Part shown: positions 1-8,623 of the stretch, one piece after another
How positions within the stretch are numbered: position 1 is the first letter of the stretch
Layout of the letters: every line of letters begins with the position of its first letter
Source of the DNA: Bacteroides sp. UBA1317
GTDB lineage: Bacteria; Bacteroidota; Bacteroidia; Bacteroidales; Bacteroidaceae
DNA length: 22,731 nucleotides
Assembly: GCA_002307035.1 (NCBI GenBank)
Contig: DBTL01000077.1
Location: 1 to 22,731 of the forward strand
Direction: 5' to 3'
Notes under the pieces: model-generated
Told to the model about the DNA's origin: nothing
Databases searched by the model: none
The model's input: the letters and a program-made list of their open reading frames with translations, nothing else
Program-made: the position numbers and the translations under genes

Positions 1-1481
1 ATCAATTAATGGATTTTGATAAACTAGAGAATGACACCCTACGACTAAAAGTGAAACGAACAGATATTATTTCCATTTTACAACAATTGGCTAACGTTTT
101 TCTTATAAATGCACAAAACAAAGATATAGTATTTAGTACCTATGGTTTGGAAGATACGTTTATTTTGTGGTTAGACGAAGATAAAGTAGACAAAATAATA
201 GGGAATCTATTATCAAATGCTTTGAAATTTACTCCTGTCGGAGGAAAAATATGTATAAATTTTGATCTCATAACGCGCGAAGATGCATCTAAGCAATTTC
301 CATTGACCTCTGCAGACAAAGACACGCAATATATTAAAATAGCTGTAACAAATACAGGAAAAGGTATTCCTGAGAAACAATTGGAAAAAATATTCATGCG
401 ATATTATCAAATAGAAGATCATTCAGAAGGAGTTTATAACTGGGGTACAGGTATCGGCCTATACTATGCGCGTAGTCTGGCAAAATTACATCACGGCCAT
501 CTCAAAGCAAGTAATCAACTAGAAGGTGCGGGTGCCATTTTTACACTTATACTCCCAATAAACGACGTTTCTTATTCAGAAGAAGAACGTCTTCAGGAAA
601 TAAAGACGCAAGAGAGTATTTTTCCATTATTTGATAACGAACAATATAAATTTAATGAATTTACAGATGCTAAAGAAGGGCAACAGACTCTACTCGTGGT
701 AGATGATGATACAGAAGTTGTTCATTATCTCAAAACGTTGTTGTCACCTTATTACAAAATCATCTGCTGTTTTGATGCAAGCAGCGCATTTAAAACCATA
801 AACGAAGAATTTCCCGATTTAATATTGAGTGACATTGTTATGCCGGGCATAGACGGATATCAATTTTGTCATCAAATTAAAGAAGAGTTGCAATTGTGCC
901 ACATACCGATAATCTTGATAACAGCCAAAACAACCGTAGATAATCAAGTAGAAGGCTTGAACATCGGTGCAGATGCTTATGTAACCAAACCATTCGATCC
1001 CAATTATCTATTGGCACTTATCAAATCGCAACTGAAAAACAGAGAAAAAATACGTAATATTTTAGGAAGTACTACCCAAGCAAAGAATCTATCAGAAAAT
1101 CTTCTTACCCCCCATGATAATGCTTTTATGACAGACCTTTACCGTCTGATGGAGATTGAGCTCTCTAACACAGAATTAGATATTGCACGCATGACTTCAC
1201 TATTAAAAATATCACGTACTAAATTCTATTATAAAGTAAAAGGCTTAACTGGAAAAAATCCGGGCGTTTTCTTCAAAAATTATAAATTAAACCGTGCCGT
1301 AGAACTAATTTCCGAGGGTAAGTATACCATCTCAGAGATAGCTGATATGACAGGGTTCGCTACACTATCTCATTTTTCAGTTAGTTTTAAAAAACATTTT
1401 GGAATCGCACCTAGTGAATACAAGAACAGTACAAAAAATGAGTGTATAGACAAAGAATTACCAAGACTGCCTTACCAATAA
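1..1481 (+). CDS. Hybrid two-component system protein (histidine kinase / receiver / AraC HTH), 5'-truncated by window edge
   Basis: This is the cytoplasmic C-terminal part of a one-protein two-component regulator. The frame is open through codons 3-8 upstream of the ATG at 9 (Gln-Leu), and the residues around it read like the end of a histidine-phosphotransfer helix, so the gene starts outside the window. Counting from the ATG: HATPase domain about residues 20-185 with the N box (N70 in NLLSNALKFTP), the NTGKGI G1 box (115-120) and the GTGIGLYYA G2 box (147-155). A receiver domain spans about 226-342, with acidic VDDD, phospho-acceptor D275 in SDIVMPG and K327 in the TKPFD motif. An AraC-type HTH spans about 385-475. 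Family members normally have a periplasmic sensor, here out of view, and often control polysaccharide utilisation genes; no such locus is visible. The neighbour is convergent, so its target cannot be inferred here. Confidence 0.95.
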   Translation, partial: QLMDFDKLENDTLRLKVKRTDIISILQQLANVFLINAQNKDIVFSTYGLEDTFILWLDEDKVDKIIGNLLSNALKFTPVGGKICINFDLITREDASKQFPLTSADKDTQYIKIAVTNTGKGIPEKQLEKIFMRYYQIEDHSEGVYNWGTGIGLYYARSLAKLHHGHLKASNQLEGAGAIFTLILPINDVSYSEEERLQEIKTQESIFPLFDNEQYKFNEFTDAKEGQQTLLVVDDDTEVVHYLKTLLSPYYKIICCFDASSAFKTINEEFPDLILSDIVMPGIDGYQFCHQIKEELQLCHIPIILITAKTTVDNQVEGLNIGADAYVTKPFDPNYLLALIKSQLKNREKIRNILGSTTQAKNLSENLLTPHDNAFMTDLYRLMEIELSNTELDIARMTSLLKISRTKFYYKVKGLTGKNPGVFFKNYKLNRAVELISEGKYTISEIADMTGFATLSHFSVSFKKHFGIAPSEYKNSTKNECIDKELPRLPYQ

Positions 1482-1501
1482 AACATAGGTAAGGCAGTCT
1501 T
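1463..1501. terminator. Perfect 14-bp inverted repeat between convergent genes, likely shared terminator
   Basis: Arms 1463-1476 and 1488-1501 are exact reverse complements (AAGACTGCCTTACC), with an 11-nt A/T-rich loop. The left arm lies inside the last codons of the regulator gene and the loop contains its stop codon. The convergent esterase ends 29 bp further on. The T tract is short on both strands, so termination strength is uncertain. Confidence 0.7.
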
Positions 1502-1530
1502 TATAGTTGAATGATGTGTCTTATCGTTCT

Positions 1531-2349
1531 TTACTTCGCAAAGTATTTGCTAAAGAAGAGAATCTGGTAATCAATAGAGTTCTGCCAATACGGGCCATTG
1601 TGCACCCCGGGGCGAGTGATAAAGTCGTGATTGATGCCACGTCCCAAAAGACGTTCATGTAGATCTTTGTTTACCGTCAGAAAGAAATCACCTTCGCCAC
1701 AGTCAATGATGAGGGCCAAGTCTCCATTCTGAATCTTATCTATCTGATTGATCACCGTATGTTCATCCCACGATTTCTTATTGGCTGCAAATTCACCCAA
1801 CTGGCTAGTCATCTCCCAATTGGTCGGGAAGGGACGAATATCGACTCCACCACTAGTGCTTCCCGCTGCACCAAACACATCTTTGTGGCGGAAAGAAAGC
1901 CATAAAGCGCCATGTCCACCCATACTAAGTCCGGTAATGGCACGTCCTTTACGATCTGCTATGGTCTTATAATGTTGATCCATAAATTGCACCAATTCCG
2001 ACGAAACGAATGTCTCATACCGATATTCCGGATTCTTGGGGCTATCCCAATACCAACTATTTTTGCCATCGGGGCAAACAAAGATAATGCCTTTCTCATC
2101 GGCAATCTTTGGTAGTTCCGGTTTCAGAGCTATCCACGAAAGAGCATTGCCACCATAGCCATGAAGCAAATAGATCACCGGACATTTCACTGCCTTCTTG
2201 CCGTTTGCTGCATCGGGCGTAACCACTACTACCTGCACCTCTTTATTCATCGACGGACTTTTCACCAGTAAGGTATCTACTTTCGCCGCTTGCACCGAAA
2301 GGCCTGCCAATAATAGCAAGGAAACTAAAAGACTTCTTTTTCTAAGCAT
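1531..2349 (-). CDS. Exported alpha/beta-hydrolase, putative esterase family (PF00756 type)
   Basis: A 272-residue predicted periplasmic or secreted carboxylesterase. I chose the Met at 2349 because it begins a standard signal peptide (MLRKRSLLVSLLLLAGLSVQA) and lies 7 bp after the stop of the upstream gene. The in-frame ATG at 2373 would add eight residues overlapping that gene. The mature protein has the oxyanion-loop sequence YLLHGYGG (about 60-67), the nucleophile elbow GLSMGG (Ser142), an acidic region DCGEGDF (Asp216/Asp221; the second is the more likely acid by family analogy) and a late His in GVHNG (His250), giving a full Ser-Asp-His triad. Relatives include S-formylglutathione hydrolase, feruloyl and acetyl esterases, so the natural ester (for example acyl groups on a glycan) is unknown. 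It is probably co-transcribed with the DUF2007 gene. Confidence 0.88.
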   Translation of the reverse strand: MLRKRSLLVSLLLLAGLSVQAAKVDTLLVKSPSMNKEVQVVVVTPDAANGKKAVKCPVIYLLHGYGGNALSWIALKPELPKIADEKGIIFVCPDGKNSWYWDSPKNPEYRYETFVSSELVQFMDQHYKTIADRKGRAITGLSMGGHGALWLSFRHKDVFGAAGSTSGGVDIRPFPTNWEMTSQLGEFAANKKSWDEHTVINQIDKIQNGDLALIIDCGEGDFFLTVNKDLHERLLGRGINHDFITRPGVHNGPYWQNSIDYQILFFSKYFAK

Positions 2350-2356
2350 ACTTTTT

Positions 2357-2839
2357 TTATTTATTAGAGTCATTAATAACTACATCGTTTAACGTTTCAT
2401 CAACCACTTCATCCTGCTTTTCAATGTGAGGACTTTCAGCAGGAACATCAAACTCCCCACTGCACTCACTACACTGATATACACTGCGTATGTTGCCCAA
2501 CGGAGTAGCAGCTAACAACCCAGAGAAGAGAGCAAAAAAGAGTTTTGAACATTTACGCTTGCCCAACGAAGTATAAATATCCTCCGAACCGCAATAAGGG
2601 CAATACTTCTTATTTAGAGGAGTATTGCGACTAAGTATCTTCAAGGCTTGTTCCAGATCACACTCCATCACCAGTACTTGTACGCCGCCACCCATAATAT
2701 TGGCATACCCGGGAAGCAAAGTTGAAAAGTTTTCATTGTGCAGGATAGATTCGATTCCTTCATTCTCAAGAGCTCCCTGTAACAGGTGAGCTTGTATTGC
2801 ATTATCGCACGTAGTCAGTCGGACAGTTTTCATAAGCAC
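2357..2839 (-). CDS. DUF2007-domain protein with C-terminal zinc ribbon
   Basis: A 160-residue protein. Residues about 4-70 resemble the DUF2007 (putative signal-transducing) domain: they begin KTVRLTTCDNAIQAHLLQGAL and contain a Gly-rich GGGVQVLV turn followed by ALKIL. A treble-clef or zinc-ribbon part follows, with paired cysteines C80/C83 (CPYC) and C123/C126 (CSEC). The two knuckles are separated by a hydrophobic stretch (about 99-114, LFFALFSGLLAATPLG) that could be a short membrane-associated helix. The C-terminus is acidic. The second Met (position 3, base 2833) is an equally good start. A TAnnTTTG-like element lies just upstream on the same strand. It is followed at 7 bp by the esterase, suggesting one transcript. 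The biochemical role of this family is not established. Confidence 0.8.
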   Translation of the reverse strand: MLMKTVRLTTCDNAIQAHLLQGALENEGIESILHNENFSTLLPGYANIMGGGVQVLVMECDLEQALKILSRNTPLNKKYCPYCGSEDIYTSLGKRKCSKLFFALFSGLLAATPLGNIRSVYQCSECSGEFDVPAESPHIEKQDEVVDETLNDVVINDSNK

Positions 2840-2862
2840 GGAAATTTAGCGGTTCGAGAAAG

Positions 2863-2870
2863 CAAAAGTA
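2863..2870 (-). promoter_or_regulatory. Candidate Bacteroides -7 element (TACTTTTG)
   Basis: Read on the minus strand this is TACTTTTG, matching the TAnnTTTG consensus, about 23 bases before the ATG at 2839. No clean -33 TTTG is visible upstream. It would drive the DUF2007-esterase unit. Confidence 0.45.
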
Positions 2871-2944
2871 AGAATTTAAAACGAAAAGGAGAACCTTTTT
2901 TCACATTAGTTTGTTGAATAATCACATAAACCCATTACGAATAT

Positions 2945-5323
2945 ATGAAACGTATCATAGTATCATCCATTCTTCTGAGTTTCTCCCTTTGCATTACCTT
3001 GGCTCAACCTATGCATCAGATTAAAGGTGTAGTGATTGACAATACCAGCCGTCGGCCATTGGAGTTTGTCAGTGTTGTGGCATTGGGCACAGACACAGGC
3101 GCAGCAACCGATTCGACGGGGCATTTCTCTATTCCGCAATTAAAGCCGGGCATCTATCGTTTGCAAGCTTCTGCCCTTGGCTACAAAGTAACAACAACTC
3201 CCGAATATATTCTCTCTACCAAAGACCTTCACATCACAATCGAACTCGAAGAAAATCCGACCGAACTAGCAGGTATTACTGTTACTGCTTCTCCCTTTCG
3301 TCGAAGAGGAGAAAACCCGGTTAGCCTGCGCATAATCGGTTTGCAAGAGATAGAAAAAAGTCCGGGAGCAAACCGAGATATTTCCCGTATTGTACAATCC
3401 TATCCAGGTGTGGCCTTCTCTCCGGCAGGTTATCGAAATGATTTGATTGTCCGCGGAGGAAGCCCCTCGGAAAATCGTTTCTATCTGGACGAAGTGGAGA
3501 TTCCCAACATCAATCATTTCAGTACACAAGGAGCATCAGGCGGACCGGTAGGTATCATCAATGCCGACCTTATTCGTGAAGTAAACTTCTATACCGGAGC
3601 CTTCCCTGCTGAAAAGGGAAATGCAATGAGTTCCGTGCTCGACTTCAAGCTTCGGGATGGAGATATGGAGAAAAATTCATTCAAAGCGACCTTAGGCGCA
3701 TCCGAAGCATCGCTCACATCCAACGGACATTTAGGAGAAAAGACTTCCTATTTAGTTTCCCTGCGCCAGTCGTATTTGCAATTTCTTTTCAAAGCACTCG
3801 GTTTACCTTTTCTGCCCACATATACTGATGCGCAGTTCAAATTGAAAACCCGTTTTGATTCCGCCAACGAACTAATCCTACTAGGGCTTGCGGGTATCGA
3901 TAATATGCGCTTAAATAAAGACCCCGATGGAGAAGATGCTGAATACATTCTAGGATATCTGCCTAAAATTCAACAGGAAACCTTTACTCTGGGCAGTGTG
4001 TATAAACATTTTGCAGGACACCATGTGCAAACAATCGTGTTTAGTCATAGCTACATGAACAACCGAAACACAAAGTACACTGATAATGATGAAAGCAGTG
4101 AAGAGAATCTCTCTTTGAAACTGCGCTCCACCGAACAAGAAACGAAGTTTCGCATAGAGAACTCTTCGACCATAGGATCGACCAAAGTTTCTTTCGGAGC
4201 CAACATAGACTATGTACAATATTCAAACGATACTTATCAAAAGCGCTATATCAGCCAAGCAGAAACCATAGACTACCACGCATGGATGGACTTGGTGAAA
4301 TGGGGATTCTTCGGCAAGATAACCTACGAATCGGCGAACGACCGCTTCAGCGCATCACTCGGCTTGCGAACGGATGCCAACAATTATTCAACTGAAATGA
4401 GAGATATTAGCAAGCAACTTTCTCCACGTTTATCACTCTCCTATCGTTTGGCCGACGAGCTCTACCTCAATGGAAGTATCGGACTATACTATCAACTCCC
4501 CGCCTACACAGGCATGGGATTTAAAGATAATGACGGAATGCTAGTCAACAAAGCAAACCTTCGCTATATGTCCGTCAGCCAAAAGAACATTGGACTGAGT
4601 TGGCGTATCAGTAATCAAATAGAACTTTCAGTCGAAAGTTTTTATAAGGATTACGAAAGCATACCCTACTCCATTGTCGATGGCATTCCGCTGGCCTGTA
4701 AAGGCAACGACTATGGCGTAGTAGGCAACGAAGCATTACTATCCACTGCCGAAGGTCGCTCCTACGGTGTGGAGTTGCTTCTGAAATGGATTGTAGCTCA
4801 GAAAATGAATTTATCTTCTTCCTTCACGCTCTTCAAAAGTGAATATAGAAACAGCAAAAAAGAGCCATACATTGCTTCCGCTTGGGACAACCGTTACATC
4901 TTCAATCTCAGCGGCACCTACAATCTGCCTCGCAATTGGAGTGCGGGAATGAAGGTTAGTTACATTGGCGGTGCACCCTACACCCCGTATGACACAGATA
5001 AATCATCACTCGTCAGCGCATGGGATGCTCAGGGAAAACCTTATTATGACTATTCAAAATACAACACTGAACGCCTGCCTAACTTTGGACAGGTGGATGT
5101 CAGAGTAGACAAAACATACTACATCGGTCGCTGCATGTTAGGATTCTATGTCGATATACAAAACATAAGCGGTAGCAAGTTCAAACAACCAGATATATTT
5201 ATGAGTACAGGAATCATAGAAAACCCCACAGCCCCACTAGGCGAACAACGATATCAGATGAAGTACATCAAAGAAGAAAGCGGTACTGTGCTACCAACAA
5301 TCGGAATTACATTTGAATTCTAG
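2945..5323 (+). CDS. TonB-dependent outer-membrane receptor (no STN domain, no SusD partner)
   Basis: A 792-residue outer-membrane transporter. A Sec signal peptide (about 1-20, ending TLAQ) is followed by a carboxypeptidase-regulatory-like beta-sandwich (about 25-110; QIKGVVIDNTSRRPLEFVSV, with the typical GHFSIPQLKPGIYRL segment). The plug domain (about 115-235) contains VRGGSPSENRFYLDEVEIPN and YTGAFPAEKGNAMSSVLDF, and a beta-barrel ends in the terminal aromatic GITFEF expected for BAM insertion. It has no N-terminal STN domain, so it should transport without sigma signalling. No SusD-like gene lies next to it, so I do not call it SusC; the ligand is unknown. The plug resembles that of the receptor at 18954, suggesting the same broad subfamily. 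The gene appears monocistronic; the next gene is 119 bp away. Confidence 0.92.
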   Translation: MKRIIVSSILLSFSLCITLAQPMHQIKGVVIDNTSRRPLEFVSVVALGTDTGAATDSTGHFSIPQLKPGIYRLQASALGYKVTTTPEYILSTKDLHITIELEENPTELAGITVTASPFRRRGENPVSLRIIGLQEIEKSPGANRDISRIVQSYPGVAFSPAGYRNDLIVRGGSPSENRFYLDEVEIPNINHFSTQGASGGPVGIINADLIREVNFYTGAFPAEKGNAMSSVLDFKLRDGDMEKNSFKATLGASEASLTSNGHLGEKTSYLVSLRQSYLQFLFKALGLPFLPTYTDAQFKLKTRFDSANELILLGLAGIDNMRLNKDPDGEDAEYILGYLPKIQQETFTLGSVYKHFAGHHVQTIVFSHSYMNNRNTKYTDNDESSEENLSLKLRSTEQETKFRIENSSTIGSTKVSFGANIDYVQYSNDTYQKRYISQAETIDYHAWMDLVKWGFFGKITYESANDRFSASLGLRTDANNYSTEMRDISKQLSPRLSLSYRLADELYLNGSIGLYYQLPAYTGMGFKDNDGMLVNKANLRYMSVSQKNIGLSWRISNQIELSVESFYKDYESIPYSIVDGIPLACKGNDYGVVGNEALLSTAEGRSYGVELLLKWIVAQKMNLSSSFTLFKSEYRNSKKEPYIASAWDNRYIFNLSGTYNLPRNWSAGMKVSYIGGAPYTPYDTDKSSLVSAWDAQGKPYYDYSKYNTERLPNFGQVDVRVDKTYYIGRCMLGFYVDIQNISGSKFKQPDIFMSTGIIENPTAPLGEQRYQMKYIKEESGTVLPTIGITFEF

Positions 5324-5442
5324 CGTCTTGCTTCCATTACAGATTCATTATTTTCTGAAAAATCATCAATAATCTGTGTAATTGTTTGCATAGTATCTTA
5401 AAATCACCTAAATTTCCACTTTCAAATCCATCCTAAACATTT

Positions 5443-6729
5443 ATGGAATTCATTATCATTCTCCTCTTACTCGTTTTAAACGGTATTTTTGCCTTGTACG
5501 AAACCGCTCTTGTCGCATCCAGCAAAACCAGATTGGCCACCTTAGCCGGAAGAGGAGACAAAGCAGCCAAAATTGTACTGAAACAACTCAAACAACCTGA
5601 AAAGTTCCTCTCTGCCATCCAGATCGGCATCACACTCATCGGCATCATTTCCGGAGCATTCGGTGGAGTAACCTTGGCCGATTACGTGACTCCTCTTTTC
5701 GAGAAAATGCCGGCCACCGCTCCTTATGCCAGTAATTTATCAATGATAACAGTGGTCACAATTATCACATACCTATCATTAATTATAGGTGAACTAGTTC
5801 CCAAATCTATCGCTCTCACCAACCCCGAACGATATGCCTTAGCACTAAGTCCGGTCATGACGTTACTTACAAGAGTTGCATTTCCGTTCGTTTACCTACT
5901 CAGCATTTCCACCCGCTTCATAAACAAGATAATAGGAATAAAAGAGACCGAAGAGCGCGCTCTGACTCACGAAGAACTCCGCACTATTCTACACCAAAGT
6001 TCCCAACAAGGAGTAATAGATAAAGACGAAACGGAAATGCTGCGAGATGTATTTCGTTTTTCAAACAAACGAGCCAATGAGCTAATGACTTACCGCAAAG
6101 ATCTTGTGGTCTTATCTCCCACCGACACACTTGAGGAAACATTGGATACGATAGATAAAAGACATTTCAGTAACTACCTTCTGGTAGATATGAACAAAGA
6201 TGAAACCATCGGAGTGGTTTCGGTAAAAGATATTATCCTGATGATCGGTAGTAACAGAGAGTTCGACCTTAGGAGCATCGCCCGCACACCCTTATACATC
6301 CCTGAAAGTTTGTATGCAAAAAAAGTATTAGAGCTATTTAAAAAGAACAAAAATAAGTTTGGTGTAGTGGTCAATGAATATGGCGGCACCGAAGGAATCA
6401 TTACCCTCCACGATCTGACTGAAAGTATCTTCGGAGATATACTCGAAGAAGACGAGACGGAAGAAGAAGAAATCGTAAAACGCTTAGACGGCTCTATGCT
6501 CGTAGAAGGTTCTATGAATATTGGCGACTTCATGGATGAGATGAGGATTTCCGGCAATGAAGAGCTTGAAGCTGAAGGTTTCACAACATTAGGCGGAATG
6601 GCCATGTTCTTTATTGGTCGCATTCCCCGGGTAGGAGATACGTTTTCTTATAAGAACCTCTTGTTCGAGATAGTAGATATGGACAATGGCAGAGTAGATA
6701 AACTACTCGTCATTAAAAAAGACAAATAA
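5443..6729 (+). CDS. CNNM/CorC-family membrane protein with CBS pair (hemolysin-like)
   Basis: A 428-residue inner-membrane protein with the full family order. The CNNM (DUF21) transmembrane domain spans about 1-190, with hydrophobic segments near 3-17, 57-75, 100-118 and 132-158 and the conserved GELVPKSIAL and NGIFALYETALVASSK motifs. A CBS-domain pair spans about 213-335 (NEYGGTEGIITLHDL in the second). An acidic linker EEDETEEEE precedes a CorC/HlyC C-terminal domain (about 348-426; LEAEGFTTLGG, GRIPRVGDTF). Family members are linked to Mg2+/Co2+ homeostasis; the 'hemolysin' name is historical. It starts a tight three-gene run, with only 12 bp to the next ORF, so it is probably co-transcribed with the phosphatase and DNA-repair genes. 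Confidence 0.93.
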   Translation: MEFIIILLLLVLNGIFALYETALVASSKTRLATLAGRGDKAAKIVLKQLKQPEKFLSAIQIGITLIGIISGAFGGVTLADYVTPLFEKMPATAPYASNLSMITVVTIITYLSLIIGELVPKSIALTNPERYALALSPVMTLLTRVAFPFVYLLSISTRFINKIIGIKETEERALTHEELRTILHQSSQQGVIDKDETEMLRDVFRFSNKRANELMTYRKDLVVLSPTDTLEETLDTIDKRHFSNYLLVDMNKDETIGVVSVKDIILMIGSNREFDLRSIARTPLYIPESLYAKKVLELFKKNKNKFGVVVNEYGGTEGIITLHDLTESIFGDILEEDETEEEEIVKRLDGSMLVEGSMNIGDFMDEMRISGNEELEAEGFTTLGGMAMFFIGRIPRVGDTFSYKNLLFEIVDMDNGRVDKLLVIKKDK

Positions 6730-6741
6730 CAGAAAAGACAA

Positions 6742-7563
6742 ATGATAATGAGTTTAAATCCAAATAATCGTTCAGAATTAGCCTTGCTCGCCGAAAAAGT
6801 TCGTGCCATAGCCATTGAAGGAGGTACTTTCTTAGGTAAAGAGCGAAAAAGTTTTCGCAGAGAACGAGTAGAAGAAAAAAGCAGTCACGACTATGTGTCA
6901 TATGTAGATAAAGAATCAGAAAAACGATTAGTGGCTGAACTTTCGGCATTACTACCCGAAGCTGGTTTTATTGCCGAAGAGGGGTCCGGCGAACTTTCGA
7001 CAGAGGAATACTGCTGGGTGATTGATCCGCTGGACGGAACTACGAACTTTATTCACGATAACGCACCCTATTGCGTAAGCATTGCACTGAGAGACCGAAA
7101 TGAAATACTACTCGGCGTTGTTTACGAAGTATGCCGCAGCGAGTGCTTTTGGACTTATAAAGGTGCGCCGTCTTACTTGAACGATGAAGAGATCAGAGTG
7201 TCTGACATTGTTTCGATAAACGATGCTTTTATAGAACTGGGCTTACCTTATAACTTCAATGCCTATAAACCCATGGCAAATTATCTGATACATAGTCTCT
7301 ACGGGAAAGTGGGTGGTACCCGCATACAAGGAGCTGCGGCAGCGGAACTTTGCTACATTGCCGCCGGCCGATTTGAGGCTCGCATCGAAGCCTTCTTAGG
7401 ACCATGGGACATTGCAGCCGGTTCTCTCATTTTGATGAATGCCGGAGGAAAAGTGACCGACTTCTCTAACGGCGATTCCTTCTACTCAGGTCAGGAAGTT
7501 CTTGCCAGTAATGGCAAACTACACCAAGATTTACTAAATATTATTCAACAATTTCACCCTTAA
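6742..7563 (+). CDS. Inositol monophosphatase-family phosphatase
   Basis: A 273-residue cytosolic Mg2+-dependent, Li+-sensitive-type phosphatase by family. Metal-binding motifs are intact: AEEGS (about 78-82), WVIDPLDGTTNF (about 92-103; Asp95 and Asp98) and the C-terminal PWDIAAG (Asp223). Length is typical. Relatives hydrolyse inositol-1-phosphate, 3'-phosphoadenosine-5'-phosphate (CysQ) or fructose-1,6-bisphosphate, and the sequence does not discriminate well between these. The first Met (6742) and the third residue (6748) are both possible starts. It lies 12 bp after the CorC-type gene and 12 bp before the alkyltransferase gene, implying one transcript. Confidence 0.92.
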   Translation: MIMSLNPNNRSELALLAEKVRAIAIEGGTFLGKERKSFRRERVEEKSSHDYVSYVDKESEKRLVAELSALLPEAGFIAEEGSGELSTEEYCWVIDPLDGTTNFIHDNAPYCVSIALRDRNEILLGVVYEVCRSECFWTYKGAPSYLNDEEIRVSDIVSINDAFIELGLPYNFNAYKPMANYLIHSLYGKVGGTRIQGAAAAELCYIAAGRFEARIEAFLGPWDIAAGSLILMNAGGKVTDFSNGDSFYSGQEVLASNGKLHQDLLNIIQQFHP

Positions 7564-7575
7564 TACCTTACTCTA

Positions 7576-8040
7576 ATGATTTACCATTACACATACTCCA
7601 CACCCATTGGTCGGCTCTGCATCTTTGCCGATGAAAAGAGCATTACACAAATATCATTCAAAGATGCCACCGAAGGCATTGGAGTTGAACAGGAAACAGC
7701 CCTTACCAAGCAAGCTTTTCAGCAACTTAGTGAATACTTCAATGGTACGAGAAAACAGTTTGATCTGCCACTCAATCCTCAGGGAACCGTTTTTCAAAAA
7801 ATAGTATGGAATATACTTCAAAGCATTCCCTACGGAGAGACATGGAGCTATAAACAGGTAGCCACGGCAGCAGGAAATCCACAAGCATCCCGAGCAGTAG
7901 GAATGGCCAATAACCGTAATCCTATTCCCATCGTCGTGCCTTGCCATCGAGTAATAGGCGCAAGTGGTGATCTGGTAGGTTATGCCGGCGGTCTGGAGAT
8001 TAAAAAGAGTTTACTTGAAGTAGAAATGAAAAAGCCATAA
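7576..8040 (+). CDS. ogt: Methylated-DNA--[protein]-cysteine S-methyltransferase
   Basis: A 154-residue suicide DNA-repair protein that transfers alkyl groups from O6-alkylguanine (and O4-alkylthymine) in DNA to its own cysteine. The acceptor motif is VPCHRVIG (Cys123). The DNA-binding helix-turn-helix region is conserved (IPYGETWSYKQVA, about 84-96) with the arginine finger in ASRAVG (Arg106). GYAGGLEIKKSLL forms the C-terminal part. The short length fits the Ogt/MGMT single-domain form without the Ada zinc domain. It is the last gene of the three-gene run and is followed by an intrinsic terminator. Confidence 0.95.
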   Translation: MIYHYTYSTPIGRLCIFADEKSITQISFKDATEGIGVEQETALTKQAFQQLSEYFNGTRKQFDLPLNPQGTVFQKIVWNILQSIPYGETWSYKQVATAAGNPQASRAVGMANNRNPIPIVVPCHRVIGASGDLVGYAGGLEIKKSLLEVEMKKP

Positions 8041-8058
8041 GGCATAGCGCTACACTTC

Positions 8059-8081
8059 AAACAGAAGAACTCTGTTTTTTT
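8059..8081 (+). terminator. Intrinsic terminator after the CorC-IMPase-Ogt run
   Basis: Seven-bp stem AAACAGA (8059-8065) / TCTGTTT (8071-8077) with a 5-nt loop. A run of seven T begins inside the right arm (8075-8081). It lies 18 bp after the alkyltransferase stop. Confidence 0.75.
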
Positions 8082-8125
8082 CTTAAAAGATGAATACGAT
8101 CAAACGATCTTCACCTAAAACGTTC

Positions 8126-8133
8126 TATATTTG
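8126..8133 (+). promoter_or_regulatory. Bacteroides -7 element (TATATTTG)
   Basis: Exact match to TAnnTTTG, 36 bp before the ATG of the small ORF at 8170 and downstream of the preceding terminator. The -33 box is not clear. Confidence 0.6.
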
Positions 8134-8169
8134 TGATCTTCACAGATGTTGTGAGTTGATGAGAAAAAA

Positions 8170-8529
8170 ATGATGCAGCAAAGGAATAATTACATAAATT
8201 CAACCATCCTCTACACCTTATTGGTGTTCTTGCTGATCACTTGCCCCATAAAGCAAGAGATTAAGCAACAGCTAGGTATACCCGTCAGCGAACAAACCGC
8301 TAACGAGAAACCTAACCAGGCAAGGAGTTGTGTCGTTGTGCTGCAAAAAACAAACGAAGCTTCTACGCAGCAAAGGCATCTGGATAATTCTCGGAAAACT
8401 TTTACTACTCTGTCCTCCTTCTATTCGTTCACTTTCTTATCCACCATTCAATCTTCATTGGAGGCGCGATCAGCAAAGGTTGTTTGCCGAGCCCCCTTGT
8501 TTATCCTCTTTAGAACATTACTGATTTGA
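8170..8529 (+). CDS. Small hypothetical membrane or exported protein
   Basis: I do not recognise this 119-residue product. It has one N-terminal hydrophobic segment (about 12-26, STILYTLLVFLLITC) after a short polar start, which could be a membrane anchor or signal sequence. The Cys at its end (LITC) is a poor but possible lipobox. The middle is polar (Gln, Asn, Thr, Lys). A second hydrophobic stretch lies at the C-terminus (APLFILFRTLLI), and there are three cysteines in all. Support for it being real comes from the -7 promoter at 8126, the terminator before it and its place directly before the DoxD-DoxA gene (94 bp). A short ORF overlapping in another frame (8330-8524) has no such context. 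Function unknown. Confidence 0.6.
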   Translation: MMQQRNNYINSTILYTLLVFLLITCPIKQEIKQQLGIPVSEQTANEKPNQARSCVVVLQKTNEASTQQRHLDNSRKTFTTLSSFYSFTFLSTIQSSLEARSAKVVCRAPLFILFRTLLI

Positions 8530-8539
8530 TCCTTTGATT

Positions 8540-8547
8540 TAATTTTG
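8540..8547 (+). promoter_or_regulatory. Candidate -7 element (TAATTTTG) upstream of DoxD-DoxA gene
   Basis: Matches TAnnTTTG, 11 bp after the small ORF ends and 77 bp before the DoxD ATG. A TTTG at 8525-8528 is too close to be the -33 box, so the match is partial and the gene may also be read from 8126. Confidence 0.4.
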
Positions 8548-8623
8548 TTTTATTACTTCAGCGAAAGTAGTACAATACCCCCTCCCTAACTATTTAAGAA
8601 AACAAATTTAAATCAGATTAATT

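Noticed and set aside
2350..2373. Upstream ATG (2373) as the esterase start
   Set aside because: It would overlap the preceding gene by 17 bp and put eight polar residues ahead of a well-formed signal peptide; the Met at 2349 fits better.
2907..2913. TAGTTTG as promoter of the first receptor
   Set aside because: One base short of TAnnTTTG and no -33 box; too weak to list.
2945..5323. Calling the TonB-dependent receptors SusC and the locus a polysaccharide utilisation locus
   Set aside because: No SusD, glycoside hydrolase or surface glycan-binding gene adjoins any of the three receptors.
5339..5377. Inverted repeat ACAGATT...AATCTGT after the first receptor as a terminator
   Set aside because: Only 7 bp paired with a 25-nt loop and no T tract downstream.
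6174..6623. A 149-codon minus-strand ORF inside the CorC-type gene
   Set aside because: Serine-rich shadow of the acidic linker codons on the other strand; no family features.
8330..8524. A 64-codon ORF overlapping the small hypothetical gene
   Set aside because: It lacks a promoter or leader of its own and lies wholly inside the better-supported 8170-8529 frame.
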